Made by a program: the position numbers and the translations under genes. From positions 5,255,478 to 5,319,477 of the forward strand of contig CM066923.1 of NCBI GenBank assembly GCA_033964015.1: 64,000 nt of DNA, written 5' to 3'. Source of the stretch: Scolanthus callimorphus. Taxonomy: Eukaryota; Cnidaria; Anthozoa; Actiniaria; Edwardsiidae. Under the pieces are notes generated by a model. That model saw nothing but the letters and a program-made list of their open reading frames with translations, had not been told where the DNA came from and did not search any database. Position 1 is the stretch's first letter; each line of letters opens with the position of its first letter. This document shows positions 1 to 29,824 of this stretch, piece after piece.

Positions 1-155
1 AATAAACATCTAAAAACAAAGTTTCAGATTTGATTTACCAAATTCAATCAAGAACATTGCTCTGTATTCTCTAAATCAGCCGATGGAAATGGATGCTTTC
101 TCCGACTTGGTATGTTGCTATGCTGTCAAAATGGAGGCTGACACAGGCTCTTTAA
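1..155 (+). mobile_element. TTAA-type MITE family 1, copy 1 (cut by window edge)
   Basis: Matches copies at 6888, 23355, 34368 and 47195 and ends GGCTGACACAGGCTCTTTAA. The other end lies outside the window. No coding capacity. Confidence 0.75.
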
Positions 156-780
156 GGTAATTCCCTGAAATAGAATTTGTCGTAGAATTTTTTCTTAATT
201 TGTCTATTTACTATTTAGTATATAAGAAATGAAAATATGAAATAAAAAGAGGGGGTGCCCATGCTCGTTTAGAAACTGTGATGGCGCAAACATACCCCAT
301 TTTAAGTGCTAGAGTGCTATTTTGTGAAGGATTATGTGAAACAAGAAAATTGTGATAAAACGCTCACTAATGAAGCAATCCAGTTTGCTTGCAAGTTTGA
401 GCATAACTGTTAGATGCTTCATTACCTAGGACGAATATCTTTCTATATGTGTTGACGCTACTCTTGAAAATGTGCAAAAATGTGCAAACTGCTTTGGTAC
501 CTCATTTTGGGGCTTTTTATGACGATAGCTCAAAAAGTTGTCGTTAAAATTTCTTTCAACTTTTTTATAACAGGGAAATGATAGTCTTATCAAAGTGGTA
601 AAATAAAAAAAATTGGGGTGCCCATTCTTCTTTTCGCGCAATATCCCAAAAAGCGACTTTTTTTAGTATTTCCCTCTCAAATGGTGCTATTTAGCTTGCG
701 CGCTCGATCACGTCATTTTCGAACAAATTGATCGCGCGTCCCTGCGCAGAACAGGGTGCGCGGTGCAAATGACAGGGGAA

Positions 781-1210
781 TAACATTAAAATAGCCGACA
801 TGCACTTAAGGCTGGTTCTCACTGGAACGCAAGCGCAAGGATATCAAACTCATAGATTTCCTTTTTGTAGTTCTCACTAGAACGCAAGCGCAAGAAAATT
901 GAGACATTGCCTTCCCTTGCGCTTGATTCTAGTGTGAGGATAGCGGGAATCATTAGCGCAGATGTTCCAGATGCAACCAGGCAAAGGACAAAACCTTAAA
1001 ATAGCCGACATGCACTTAAGGCTGGTTCTCACTGGAACGCAAGCGCAAGGATATCAAACTCATAGATTTCCTTTTTGTAGTTCTCACTCGAACGCAAGCG
1101 CAAGAAAATCGAGACATTGCGTTCCCTTGCGCTTGTGCTTGAGTCTAGTGTGAGGATAGCGGGAATCATTAGCGCAGATGTTCCAGATGCAACCAGGCAA
1201 AGGACAAAAC
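781..1210. repeat. Tandem duplication (2 x ~210 bp) of a foldback unit
   Basis: Two near-identical copies start at ~781 and ~991 (period 210). Each has CACTAGAACGCAAGCGCAAG-like sequence near its left side and its inverted counterpart (CTTGCGCTTG, then TAGTGTGAGGA) to the right, so each can form a hairpin. The second copy carries a small insertion. No gene is seen in 1-1555 apart from this and the MITE. Confidence 0.8.
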
Positions 1211-1555
1211 GGATGCGCGACACCTATTGAATAAAGGGCTTTATAAACACATACTGTAATATAGTTAGATTGCTATATCAGAGGGAAATGTCATAGATAA
1301 ACTTGGGTATAACTTCCAATAACTTCAGTAAACTCGACCAGTATTTGTGTAATAAGAACAACACGAAGATGTTCCTATCATTTGGGGTATCTGTTGTTTC
1401 AAAAAGAGCATTAATTTAGATTATTTCTCTTAGTTACTTAGGAGTCAATGCGGTTCCAGCAATTGGATGCTCATGATTGAGTTTCTTTTTACTAATGCAG
1501 TTCAAAGTCCGATCAGGCTGTATCGAGCGTGGTTCAATTTAGCTAAGTGTCCAAT

Positions 1556-2817
1556 TTAGGTCGGATGAACCTTGTTCTTCTTCAGTCCCATTCTCCTGCA
1601 GACTCGGTCAAATAAACCGGGCTTAGTTCTCTGCACCTGCGCACCCAGCTGACCACTCTCAGCAACGACCTCTTCCGAAGAGACGGGCGTGACTTTATTC
1701 TTTTTAAAATGAAGCTTTTCACGAAGCCGACCAATTAGGTTTGGGGTGCGGCGTGCTGGAGCATGCTCGAAACAGGACGGGTGAACTTTGTTGTCCCTTC
1801 TAAACCACTTTGGGCCCCCCCGAGTCGCCTTTTCAACTACCGGTTGGTTTTCTAAGGTAGATGAAAATGTAGATGGTTCCCGGATCACACTCTTCATAGT
1901 GATTGGCCGATTGAATGGTTTCGGATCTGGGTAGGATGGGAGGGCAGTCGATTTTGATCGTTCGCCATACTCTTGAAGTCGCTTTTGACGTTGAACTTGG
2001 AAATAGTTGAGCTTGACATCTTTCCCTGGTGAAACTACTTCTGATGTAGCTGCTGTCGGAAAAACAAATAACGAAAAAATTGAATTTAAGATATTTATAG
2101 GTTATATTGTTAACTGGAGATAAGGAATTAACCTTGTGTGAAAGCTCTGTTGAACTTAGTGCTACGCGACCACAGGCTTGCCTGAACATCTACATAATGT
2201 TAACTGCTTTCAGAGATATCCCAACCATCACAGCCAAGATTTCTCTCACCTTTAGGCGCTGTCGGCTTCTCTGACTTTCCGTCATCGATTGCGTCTTCCC
2301 CCTTCCCGTACTTCTCGTCACTATGATCCAGCTCCTCCGCAATCCATTTGGGACAGGGAGCCCAGCACGGCTTCGCAATTCCCATCACTAGCTGGTCTAG
2401 GAATCCCATCAGTTGACACATCCAAGAAGAGCTGGCCTTGATGAGTCCCACTAAGCTTTTCCAACTTTTGGACATTATGTCTATTATTTGGCTTTTTTGG
2501 AGAGGAATTTGATTTCCAAGTTCTACCTTGCGAAGCTTGAATTCTTCCCGTCTCAGAGCTTTCCTTCGCTCTCTTAGCAGCCTTTTGTATTGCTGCAAGA
2601 CTCCATACTTCTCTGCCAGCGTTCTCCGCCTTATTACCGCGCCATAGTTATAGTAATCATAAGGTTTTCGCGGTCTCTGATATGTAACTCGGAATCGAGG
2701 ATGGTTTGTGTCAAACAGGGCGAATAGTTTGGTACCAATGTTTTTCAGAGTAGCAATATCCTCTAGCGCAACTTTGAAGATGTAAATTACAAACACTAAA
2801 ATCGCTATATCTAACAT
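1556..2817 (-). CDS. Unrecognised 354-residue protein, two exons, N-terminal membrane anchor
   Basis: Exon 1 is 2817-2250 and exon 2 is 2052-1556. The donor (AAAG then GTGAGA) and acceptor (pyrimidine-rich, then GACAG) join in phase 1 to give one open frame of 1065 nt including the stop. The first ~20 residues (MLDIAILVFVIYIFKV...) are a hydrophobic segment, so a signal anchor or signal peptide is likely. A strongly basic stretch follows (RRRTLAEKYGVLQQYKR, then LLRERRKALRREEFKLRK), possibly helical. The C-terminal third carries three spaced copies of a short motif: RRDNKVHP, KKNKVTP and, at the very end, KKNKVHPT. I recognise no family. It lies antiparallel to and left of the visible ABCC exons, probably within an ABCC intron. 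Splicing and frame are well supported; function is unknown. Confidence 0.7.
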
Positions 2818-2881
2818 ATTTTCCGTTGAAGTCTCTCTTATTCGCAGTTGACAAAGTGTTTAGACTTTTCTTATGTCTTTA

Positions 2882-2889
2882 TGACGTCA
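2882..2889. promoter_or_regulatory. Perfect CRE-type palindrome upstream of the two-exon gene
   Basis: TGACGTCA, the full consensus binding site of CREB/ATF-type bZIP factors, lies 65 nt upstream of the start codon at 2817. The position fits a proximal promoter element. An 8-bp match can occur by chance in 64 kb, so regulation is an inference. Confidence 0.3.
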
Positions 2890-2985
2890 ATATGATTGAT
2901 TGAAACGTCACCACATACCATTGCGCGCGCGTTCGATTGAACGCGCTTCCCATCGCTTCCCAAGTAATCCATACCATCCTTGTTC

Positions 2986-3027
2986 CAAGGGTCCTCCCCC
3001 AAGGGGAAAATAAGAGGAGGACCCTTG
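2986..3027. repeat. Small inverted repeat
   Basis: AAGGGTCCTCC and GGAGGACCCTT flank an 18-20 nt spacer. The stretch 2818-3349 otherwise holds a C-rich run (about 3163-3205) and no recognisable exon. Confidence 0.5.
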
Positions 3028-3349
3028 TCAGCCATGTGACATGGTATATTTCGGTCACAAAGATCCCTTATTTTCTGCAGTAATTTTGATCTTTGAGCCT
3101 TATTTGATTCCTGCTTGGGATCCCTGTGTCACTTCTTTTTCCCCGCGACACAGGAATCCCTCACCCCCCCCCCCATGAATCCCTCACCCCCCCTCCCCCC
3201 CCCCCAAAAAAAAAAAATCTCAAATATCCGCAAAACTAATTGGAGAGTCAGCTCACAGACTAGCTTTTCCCATGAATGCATTTTCGCAAAAATGTCCTAT
3301 GTGTTACATTTGCTTAAAATAAAGTTGTACCTTTTCTTACCGTCTTTAG

Positions 3350-21365
<18,016 letters not shown>

Positions 21366-21420
21366 CGCGCATGCGTGCTAACTACAGCGACTCTGCAGCT
21401 CGACTCGTTACCTCGAGGAG

Positions 21421-21423
21421 GGG

Positions 21424-21460
<37 letters not shown>

Positions 21461-21461
21461 G
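21421..21461. repeat. Long poly-G tract
   Basis: About 40 nt nearly all G, ~55 nt after the ABCC stop. Other runs of G or C lie at about 3163-3205, 4683-4706, 17190, 48529-48543, 52489-52500, 54653-54673, 57102-57117, 57445-57480 and 62330-62355. Confidence 0.9.
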
Positions 21462-23354
21462 ACAGCCACTAACGCATGCGCGAGTTCAGTCTTGTCCCTA
21501 GAGCCTTCGATTGTTTAGCCAATGGCTCTGTGTCAATCCAGTTTGTGAGCATGCGTAGAAGACCCCAATATATTGTCTGAGACCCCATTCTCGAACCCAG
21601 AGCTCCCCGGCTCGTAACCTCGCGGGGGAGGCTCTGGTGACAGCCACTGACGCATGCGCGAGATTTAATACAGAGCCGCTGAGAGAAAGACCTTTCAGCG
21701 CATGCTCCAACGCTCAAAATCAACCAATCAGTGACGGCCCTCAAATAGATGTCCCCAGAGCCTCCCCTGCCGAGCTGGGGAGCTCTGGGTACGAGAATGC
21801 TGAGACCCCGAATCATGGTTTCAACAATGGGCTAAGTCCAACCTTATTAACCCAGAGTGCCTTTGGCTCGTAAGCCCCGCTGGCTTAACCGATCGAAGGC
21901 TCTGTGGACGAGGTTGGTGCGAGATTTGACACAGGCCGTTGAGAGAAAGACCTTTCTGCGCATGCTCCAATGTTCAAAATCAGCAAAGGTTTTCAAATAG
22001 CTGTCACCAGAACGTGAGTACGAATATGGACTCTACAAATCTGCAGCCCAGTGTAACACAGTAAAACCTCGTAGTTAATATATTTTCAGTTATTTATAGT
22101 GGCCTCGTTTAGATATTCACGAGTTCCAAGAAAGCTAGATTTTAATTTACCCCTCGAAAGAAATTATTTTAAAATCTTCTTCGGTCTATATGACATGCAA
22201 GTAAAATTTAAATTAAAGGAAAATATTGTTTACAAATTTGGAAATAATGTGCTACGATATTAACACACGAAACTAGTCAAGTTTTCAAAATTTTGTAGAA
22301 TGAAATGAAACGTAGTCGTCTTTGCAACTTATACGACTTGCAAAAGTATCAAACAGTAGTCCAAAAGGACGGCAGATTACCAAACATTTGGGAAATAGTT
22401 TTTCTGAAACATTGCACTTGGTCCCCCGGGGATAAACTTATTTAATTTTTTTCTGACCAGAATCCTCAGACACCTTTTTTGCTCATGATTGTTGGGTTGC
22501 AACGTCAGAAAAGTAACACGTGTTATTAGGTGATAGTTGAATAGATTTTATTTTTGAGGTAAGAGGTTTGGCATGCCACAGAACTGTTCTTGGCCCTAAA
22601 TTTAAAATTGTTGGTTATTTTATAACAGGAGTCAAATTATTTCATTATTTAATTTTGAAAGATGTACTATAATTCACTCGAAATGAAGTTATGAAGTTCA
22701 TTTACAGCACTTACTGCTTACTCCTAACTCCTATCTCACACGCAATAGATTACCACTTGAGGGGAGTTTTGGTCAATATAGGAAAGCAGGTCTTGGTCTT
22801 AAAACAGTAGTGGAAAATGACAGTATGTTTAACAAATGTCCTCTGATTTTCCATGGTATTTCCTCATATATACACCACGGAATGACGTATAATTGCGTTG
22901 TGGTATAATTAATTTTGTCTGATAGGTATCTTCTTTAATGGTACATTATTTAGAACCGGCCGAAATCGACTTCTGTTAACTTCTTATTTTTTTTTTCGAT
23001 TAAATGTACAATAACTTACTCTTAAAATTAAATGAATTGATTGATGTAAATACTGTGGTTTTATATTGCTATGAGAGTTTTACTGCTCGAGAGAAGAAAT
23101 CTTCTGCTATCTGACGTTTAAAAATAAAATACGGAAATAATGATAAAGTAAAATGCGGATACAATTTGAAAAAAAGCAATCCAAAATATTAGGAAACCTA
23201 AAACGCAGCTTGCGACGACCCAATCTTTTCAGTTGCCCTAACGGTGTATTCGTGACAGATAATTCACCGAAAATGATATATAACTTGGTTGGTTAACCCT
23301 TGACGAGCTGTAACGTAGTGAGGAAATGTGGGTTTACCCTAAGATATTTACTTT

Positions 23355-23579
23355 CAGAGCCTGTGTCACCGCCATTTTGACAGCATAGCAATATACCAAG
23401 CCATACCAAGCATCCATATCCATCGGCTGATTTAGATAATATAGAGCAATTTTCTCCATTGAACTTGGTAAATCAAATCTGAAACTTTGTAGATGTTGAT
23501 CTAGAGACTTCTACACGTAATTCGTGTTGTACTATTGAACGAAAACAATAACAAAGGAGTGACTGACACGGGCTCTTTA
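23355..23579 (-). mobile_element. TTAA-type MITE family 1, copy 3 (inverted)
   Basis: Reverse-complement copy bounded by AGAGCCTGTGTCACCGCC and GACTGACACGGGCTCTTT, between ABCC and sulfatase A. Confidence 0.8.
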
Positions 23580-23785
23580 TTGTTTCGCGCTGCGCATTTT
23601 CAAAACGTCGCTTTGGATTTGGGATTATTGGATTTTCTGTTCCAATCAAAGCCAATCAGGTCCTTGCCTTGTTTCGCCTAGTGCAGTCGACTGGCTTTCT
23701 GTCGCGACGAAAACCCAGTCGACTGTAATAGGCGAAAGAGAGCAAGGGCCTGATTGGCTTCATAATATACCGATCCCATCTTCGC

Positions 23786-24534
23786 ATTAATGGGGAGTTT
23801 GCAGGTGTTGCGTGACATTTTTGATCTTGATCCTAATAAAATAAAAATACCATATTTGAAAAGAGCTTTCCGAAACTAGAAAAAGCCGAACATTTGAGTT
23901 GATTTGGGTAAATATTAGCAAAGTTATTGACGCCCGAAGTAGGCTGTTTCTCTATACGTTTAATGTTGTATAAACCTAATAGGAAAACAACCAAATTCTG
24001 ACGCTCATAACGCCTGTGCTATTTATCGAAACCACCTCAGGCCTAGTCTAAACGTCGAGCCAGCGTCGTGCCGAACCGAATCTAATTTGGCTCGGCGCTG
24101 GCGCGGTAGCGGTTCTAAAGGTCGAGCCGGCAATGCGAAGTTTAGGGGATTCCTGTGGCCACGTGACAGGCCTGGTTTCTTAGGAAAACATTTTTTAAAA
24201 TTTATTCTATAATTTGTGCATCAGACTCGGCGCGACGATGGCACGGCGTTTAGAGCCAAGTCGCTCCACAGTCTGATAGCGCGACAGAGAATGGCGAGCC
24301 CAATAGCTTGGTCGTACCGAATGAAAAGTTGGCTCTAAACGTCGTGCTAGAGTCGCACCAGCGTCAAGCTCAATCCAATATTTCGGTTCGGCACGACGCT
24401 GGCTCGACGTTTAGACTAGGCCTCAAATTTTAGGATTTCACGTATTTCAGTGAGCTCTTTTCAAATATGGTATTTTTATTTTGGTGAGATCAAAATTGAA
24501 AATGTCACCCAACACCTGCACACTCGCCATTAAT
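23786..24534. mobile_element. Outer foldback element interrupted by another element
   Basis: ATTAATGGGGAGTTTGCAGG and its inverted partner ending GCCATTAAT (24534) mark arms that stay alike for ~85 bp (GCAGGTGTTG, TAAAAATACCATATTTGAAA, AGAGC). The centre contains the separate inverted-repeat element at 24039-24424. Confidence 0.8.
24039..24424. mobile_element. Inner MITE with ~45-bp terminal inverted repeats
   Basis: AGGCCTAGTCTAAACGTCGA at the left matches TCGACGTTTAGACTAGGCCT at the right. Homology continues inward through GCCAGCGTCGTGCCGAAC. It lies inside the outer foldback at 23786-24534. Confidence 0.88.
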
Positions 24535-25009
24535 CACCAAACAATGGGCTTTTCCCTATGGAATTCAAAATGTCTGAGCAACAAACTCGAAATTCGAAGT
24601 TTTTTAATGAATTCTTCAACTTTTCGTGACGAAAATATAAAACCCATATACTAGTAGCAAACTTCTAACACTTTCCTGCAATCGGTGTATTTTTCATGCT
24701 CTATGCCAAAGTAAAATTTTGGCTTGTACGACGTAGCAACAGTAACTAGGGAGTAGAACAATGAATGCGGGATCGGTGAATTTGATTGACTGGAACAGAA
24801 AACGCAAAACAAACTAAGTTTTAAAATGCACAGTTCTAAACAATGGTTTTGGCCTGAAAACCCTGTTACATGTGTCACAAAAGGTGGTATCTTGTCGATA
24901 AAGCACCAGCTTAGTGTCAAACCTACCCGCTATCTTAAACGACTTGTTGAGCAGCCTGCCATGACCATCAATAATTTGTTATATTTTCTGCTAGTGTGCG
25001 ATATTCAAA

Positions 25010-28000
25010 ATGCCCTTGTTTTTTACCTTATTTCTGGCGCTTGCTTTGTTATGGGCGTGCTTTATTAGAAGTGTATACACTCGACCTCATATTCTGTTAA
25101 TCTTGGTGGATGACCTTGGGTGGAGCGATGTCGGCTATCACAACATATCCACCCTGAAGACGCCGAATATTGACCGGCTCGCTACGGAGGGAGTTATACT
25201 GGAGAATTATTACGTACAGTCGATTTGTACCCCGACAAGGGCCGCACTTTTATCGGGAAGATACCCCATACATACAGGTAAAAGACGGAAAGCTTTTTTC
25301 ACTATCATTTTCACTGTTTTGCCGTTGAGTTGACAAAGACGGCTGGTAAAGTAACGCAAGTCATTTTAAGACAATCTGCGCGCAGATGCATGCTATTTTA
25401 TAAAAGCAAAAACGGCTTGTGATTTTCAAACTTTTGTCGTGTTTTTCCAGCATCCCAAGTGCGTTTATCACATTGTAAACCACGGGGTCGATTTTCCTAG
25501 GCGCCCCTATAAACTAAAGGTTGTTTAAAAGTTGGTCTCAGTCATTCTCAAGTATAAATTCAATATATTTTCCCCCGTCGGCCGAAATGACAATGAATTG
25601 ACAATTTGCCTTTTATTAGGTATGCAGAAGGGCGTGGTCGGTGATGCCGAGCCCTATGGTCTCCCCTTAAACATCACACTGTTGCCGCAAAAGCTCAAGG
25701 ACGCAGGTAAAGCCCCGTACACACTAGAAAAAAACTGAATAACGCAAGTAAAGCCCCGTACACGCTAGAAAAATCTCAAGAACGCAAGTAAAGCCCTGTA
25801 AACACTAGAAAAATCTCAAAGACAGAAGTAAAGCCCTGTACAGACTAGGAAAATCTCAAGGACGCAAGTAAAGCCCTGTAGGGTTTATGGGAACTGTCTT
25901 CCAGTATTACACGGTAGCCAAACGTTCTACTTGTGAAGCGTAAATATGCAATAATTCATATCCCTATCCCTTGTCAGGCTACTCCACGCACATGGTTGGA
26001 AAGTGGCACTTGGGGCATTACGAATGGGAGTACACCCCAACCTACCGAGGATTTGACACTTTCTACGGGTTTTACAATGGAGCTGAAGATCACTGGACTC
26101 ACGAGCGTGACGGGATACTGGACTTGCGTGACCAGACGGCCCCTGCCGCTAACAGAACAAATGAATACTCAGCTAACATCTTCTCCGAGGTAAATTTATA
26201 CAAGTATGATATAATAAAGTAAGGTTCGCCAAACACGGCGCTAAATTTAAGCTGCAAATGATGGCTAGTAGTGAAATTGGACGGGCGAATCCGCTTCTGC
26301 TGTGTTTATTATCATCTTCATTTAAACAAATAAATAGGTCAGGCAAACGGCCCCATTGACTAAATCGACTAACGGTGTTTACATCCTGTTGCCACCCAAT
26401 TCAGATCATGTGATAATTCTTTTGGGTGATTCAATTGTCAATTTTTTCTCACGCGACCGAGTGCACGAGTGTATGTACAGAACTAACAAAAACGTCCACC
26501 CAAAGGAATCATCACATGATCTGAATTGGGTGACGAAATGATGTAAACACCGTTAGCCGATTTGGTCTATTAGGTGTCTCATTTTTCGCTGCGGGACCTA
26601 CGGTTTTATTTCCTTATCTAAGAAGACGCGAAGGTCTAACCATACGTACAGCGCCTCAGTTATTTAGAATAGACTGTGAGTGTTAGTCAGGGTTTTTTTT
26701 TGAATAACATCTGCTTTCATATCTGTAAATGGGTAGACCTTCGCGTCGTCTCGGATAAGGGCGTTAAACCGTAGGTCCCGTCTCTCACGTACACTACACT
26801 AACCGGAACCAAAGGGACGTTAAAGAACCACGAGGACCATGGGAATTTGCCCAACCTCTGTGTCACAGAAATTACTAACTAACACACACACACTTATACA
26901 ACTGGTTTCTATAGGATGAGTTATCCATAAATATAAAGCACGTTGAGCCGTGAGGATAAGCGCTATATAAGCACAGTTACTTTTACTTTAGGCCGGATCA
27001 CACTCGAACCCCGAACCACCCGTATAACAGGCCTACCACTGAGCTAACCGGTGGGCGGTATCAGTGGCTAGAAATAACCCGCGTCGCAACGACATTGAAG
27101 ACAACGACACCTTTTTCTTGATATGTTTTTAGAGAGCAATTCAAATCATCACTAATGCCGACCCCACCACGCCCATGTTCCTGTACCTCTCGTTCCAATT
27201 GGTCCACGATCCTGCCCAAGCACCCGACCGGTTTGTCAACATGTACACACATATCTTGGACAAAACCCGCCGTACTTATGCTGGGATGGTGAGCGCCCTT
27301 GACGAAGCGGTGGGAACGTCACCGATGCACTTAAGAGAAAAGGGTAGTTTAAAGTTTGATTTCCAATACAATCAGGTCGATGTAGTGAAGGCCGCGACAG
27401 TACCCCCATTCTTCAGTCGAATTATGAACCCAGAGAACCCAATGGATGGAATCTACTGTCCTATGACCTCTTGGAGCGCGAGCGGTTTTACCTAAGGCTT
27501 TTCTCTGTGTTTTTTTTTTCTTCTGTTCTGGAACAGAAGAAAAAAAAACAATGTATGTGTATTTTACGCCTGAGAACTAGCAAGTGGGATGGGCGATACT
27601 CTAGATTAATCCGCACTTGTGGTATTAACGCGGCACTCTCGATTCAATGATCATGGTTTTCCCATTCTACAATCAAATGCAAAACATTTCCGCACTTGCC
27701 TCCCCTTCCCTCCTCCTCCTCTAATGTTGCTAGTCGAGTTGGACAGGCGGCCTACTTTTCCAGTCAACAACATTGAAAGAGACAAGGAAAGGACCGGAAT
27801 TGCAAGTGCGCCAACTACGTTTGCGTTTGTGTGTAGTAGCACATAGAGCAGATTTCGTATGACTGTGAAAAGTGCCGCGAAAGAGTTGTGCCACGCCGCG
27901 ACCGTAACGCGACTACGCGATTTCATTCAGTATCTACAGCAGGCCAGGTTCCGTACCGCCACCGCGACAGTACCGCGACAGTCATACGAAATCTGCTCTA

Positions 28001-29824
28001 GAGTACCAAGGCCATAGCTAGAAATTTGTGTCGTCCCTCCTGCTAGCTACGGCACGGAGTACTGCTGGTATTTATAGAGGAATTGACTTTTGTGTTCTCA
28101 TAGAAACGCTTCTGAAACGTTCCCTTTGTACTTTCTTTTCAACAGTGTTTGGAACGACACTCTGACAATCTTCACTACAGACAATGGTGGTATTCCTCTG
28201 TATGGCGGCTACAACTGGCCACTCAGGGGATGCAAGACAACACTATGGGAGGGAGGGGTGAGAGGGGCTGGATTTGTTCATGGTGAAATGTTAAAGTCCA
28301 AGGGCAGGCGATGTCGTGAGTTGTTACATGTGACGGACTGGTATCCGACTATACTCGGATTAGCGGGTGAGTCCTATTGATGGGTATACGAGTGGCGTGG
28401 CGTTAAGGCCCTTGTCTCTCAGCGCTGTTACCCGGGCTCGAGTCCTGGCTTGGGCGTTTGGGATTGTCGTACTCCACTTGTGTTGTGTTTTAAATTATTC
28501 GCAATTTCTCCAGGATTCAACAATACCTCCATCTCCCCTAGCCTGGATGGTCACGACATATGGGACACCCTCTCATATGGCGCACCCTCCCCCCGATGGG
28601 AGGTCCTTCTGAATATTGACCCCCCTGAAGAGAACACATCGGAATTAGATGCCAGGGGGACTCCTGTCTTTCCGATACCAGGGGAGGGGATGGCGCTGAG
28701 GTCCGGTGACATGAAGCTGATGTTAAACGTGACGAGATTTGAATGGTACAAACCTCCCGAGATGGATGGCGAGGAGGTAACAGAAAAGAGATTGATAAGC
28801 TTTGCTGAGGTGAGATCGCCGGTTGTCGTTATTTTCAATTGACAAGTAGCCTGCTCGCAGGCGTTGCACAGAGTAGTTTTACGTCAAAAAACCCGAGTTT
28901 GCTTTCGCGTGGCCGCCATCTTGGATTTGTGACAAAACAAGACAAATCGGGGAGGAGATGGGGGCGGGGAGGAAAGAGACCCCTCCCCCTCGCGATTTGT
29001 CATATTTTTCACAAATCTACGCGCGAAATTCGGGTTTCTGAACCTAAAACTACTCTCCAACGATCCAGACTTATTGACAAGAAACAAACAGTCCTTCTCC
29101 GATTCGTATTTCATACATATGTTTGGGCACAAAATTCGTGGACCAGCTTAGCTAAATGAAACATGCTATACAGGTTTCTTGATATTTCTATCAATCCGTT
29201 GGCCCACATCTGTTATTGTTGGCCCACATCTGTTATTTTTGGTGCTTCTGACAAGAGGAATAGTAGAAATCCCATTCTCTGACACATTTTGATACCTTTT
29301 TTCCATCCATGGAGTTAAAAATTGATAAACATTCTGGGCAAACCCAGGAAAAAATATTCAAGAAAATGTTCCTTTTTGTACTGATCATAGTATCATTTCT
29401 CCCTAGGTTTAGGCCTTAACATCTAAAGATTATATCCTTCAAATTTCGTCAAATTTTGGAATGCCGTCTTTAGCGATAAAGGACTACCTGTGTACAAAAT
29501 ATTGAGCTAATATATTCATAAACTGCGAAGTTAGAAACTCATAGAACGCACTTAATTGAATGAAGTAAATTTGTTTATCGCTCTGTCTTTTAGGAGAGGA
29601 TTGATGTTGCACTTTATAACATTACCGCTGACCCCGAGGAACGGCACGACCTGAGTGCAGCATATCCTGATGTGGTTGCTAGGTTACGTGAGCGTGTCGA
29701 TTTCTACATGAAAAGGACTCTGCCGTCAGGCAAGAGACCTCCCGAAAGCGAGGCTTACGAAACTGCTAAGACAAATCGCATTTGGGGCCCATGGAGGAGC
29801 TCAAACAAGAAAGAAGACTTGTGA
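25010..29824 (+). CDS. Arylsulfatase B-like gene A, seven exons, one frameshift in exon 4
   Basis: Exons: 25010-25277, 25620-25706, 25978-26189, 27133-27343, 28146-28366, 28514-28809, 29594-29824 (TGA). Once exon 4 is corrected by one base, about 508 residues, close to human ARSB (533). Sulfatases hydrolyse sulfate esters using a formylglycine made from the Cys of CxPxR. Visible here: signal peptide ([18 protein letters not shown]), metal-binding [37 protein letters not shown] and the lysine of [11 protein letters not shown]. Exon 4 is one base short at GGG 27312-27314: the expected [11 protein letters not shown] appears only in the next frame, and exon 5 needs phase 2, which that frame supplies. 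The tail ([13 protein letters not shown]) is hydrophilic, so a soluble secreted or lysosomal enzyme is likely. Confidence 0.94.
25692..25883. repeat. 40-41-bp tandem repeat spanning a splice donor of gene A
   Basis: Five copies of CTCAAGGACGCA, (A/G)GTAAAGCC and TGTACAC.CTAGAAAA, starting at the last coding bases of exon 2. The true donor is ACGCAG then GTAAAG (25707); later copies give CAAGTAAAG or GAAGTAAAG at ~40-nt steps. Confidence 0.93.
26358..26567. mobile_element. Foldback MITE family 2, copy 1
   Basis: Left arm GACTAAATCGACTAACGGTG and TTTACAT, right arm ending ACACCGTTAGCCGATTTGGTC. The interior CAATTCAGATCATGTGAT is also mirrored. A related copy is at 31163-31320. It is in sulfatase A intron 3. 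Confidence 0.85.
26725..27062. mobile_element. SINE body plus oppositely oriented tRNA-like head
   Basis: 26725-26790 matches the SINE body seen at 12958-13000 (CTCGGATAAGG, AACCGTAGGT). 27062-26990 on the minus strand reads ACCGGTTAGCTCAGTGGTAG and GGGGTTCGAG. This may be two insertions or one rearranged copy, in sulfatase A intron 3. Confidence 0.5.
27509..27551. repeat. Perfect short hairpin
   Basis: GTTTTTTTTTTCTTCTGTTC and GAACAGAAGAAAAAAAAAAC-like arms of about 20 nt meet at a 2-nt loop, in sulfatase A intron 4. Confidence 0.8.
27844..28000. mobile_element. MITE family 3, copy 1
   Basis: Terminal inverted repeats TAGAGCAGATTTCGTATGAC and GTCATACGAAATCTGCTCTA. GC-rich interior with repeated CCGCGAC. 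A copy in the opposite orientation is at 40882-41056. Confidence 0.9.
28856..29062. repeat. Imperfect foldback element
   Basis: AGTAGTTTTACGTC..AAACCCGAGTTTGC on the left mirrors GCGAAATTCGGGTTT..AAAACTACT on the right. The opening (AGCCTGCTCGCAGGCGTTG) recurs at 31072-31093. It is in sulfatase A intron 6. Confidence 0.6.

Larger units (their letters stand above)
21366..25009. other. Spacer between ABCC and sulfatase A
   Basis: AT-rich intergenic DNA of 3.6 kb. It contains a long G-run (21420-21460), a partly duplicated stretch at 21470-22015 (GCATGCG, GAGAGAAAGACCTTTC repeated), a MITE copy at 23355 and nested foldbacks at 23786-24534. I see no gene, and no clear poly(A) signal close to the ABCC stop. 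Confidence 0.6.
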
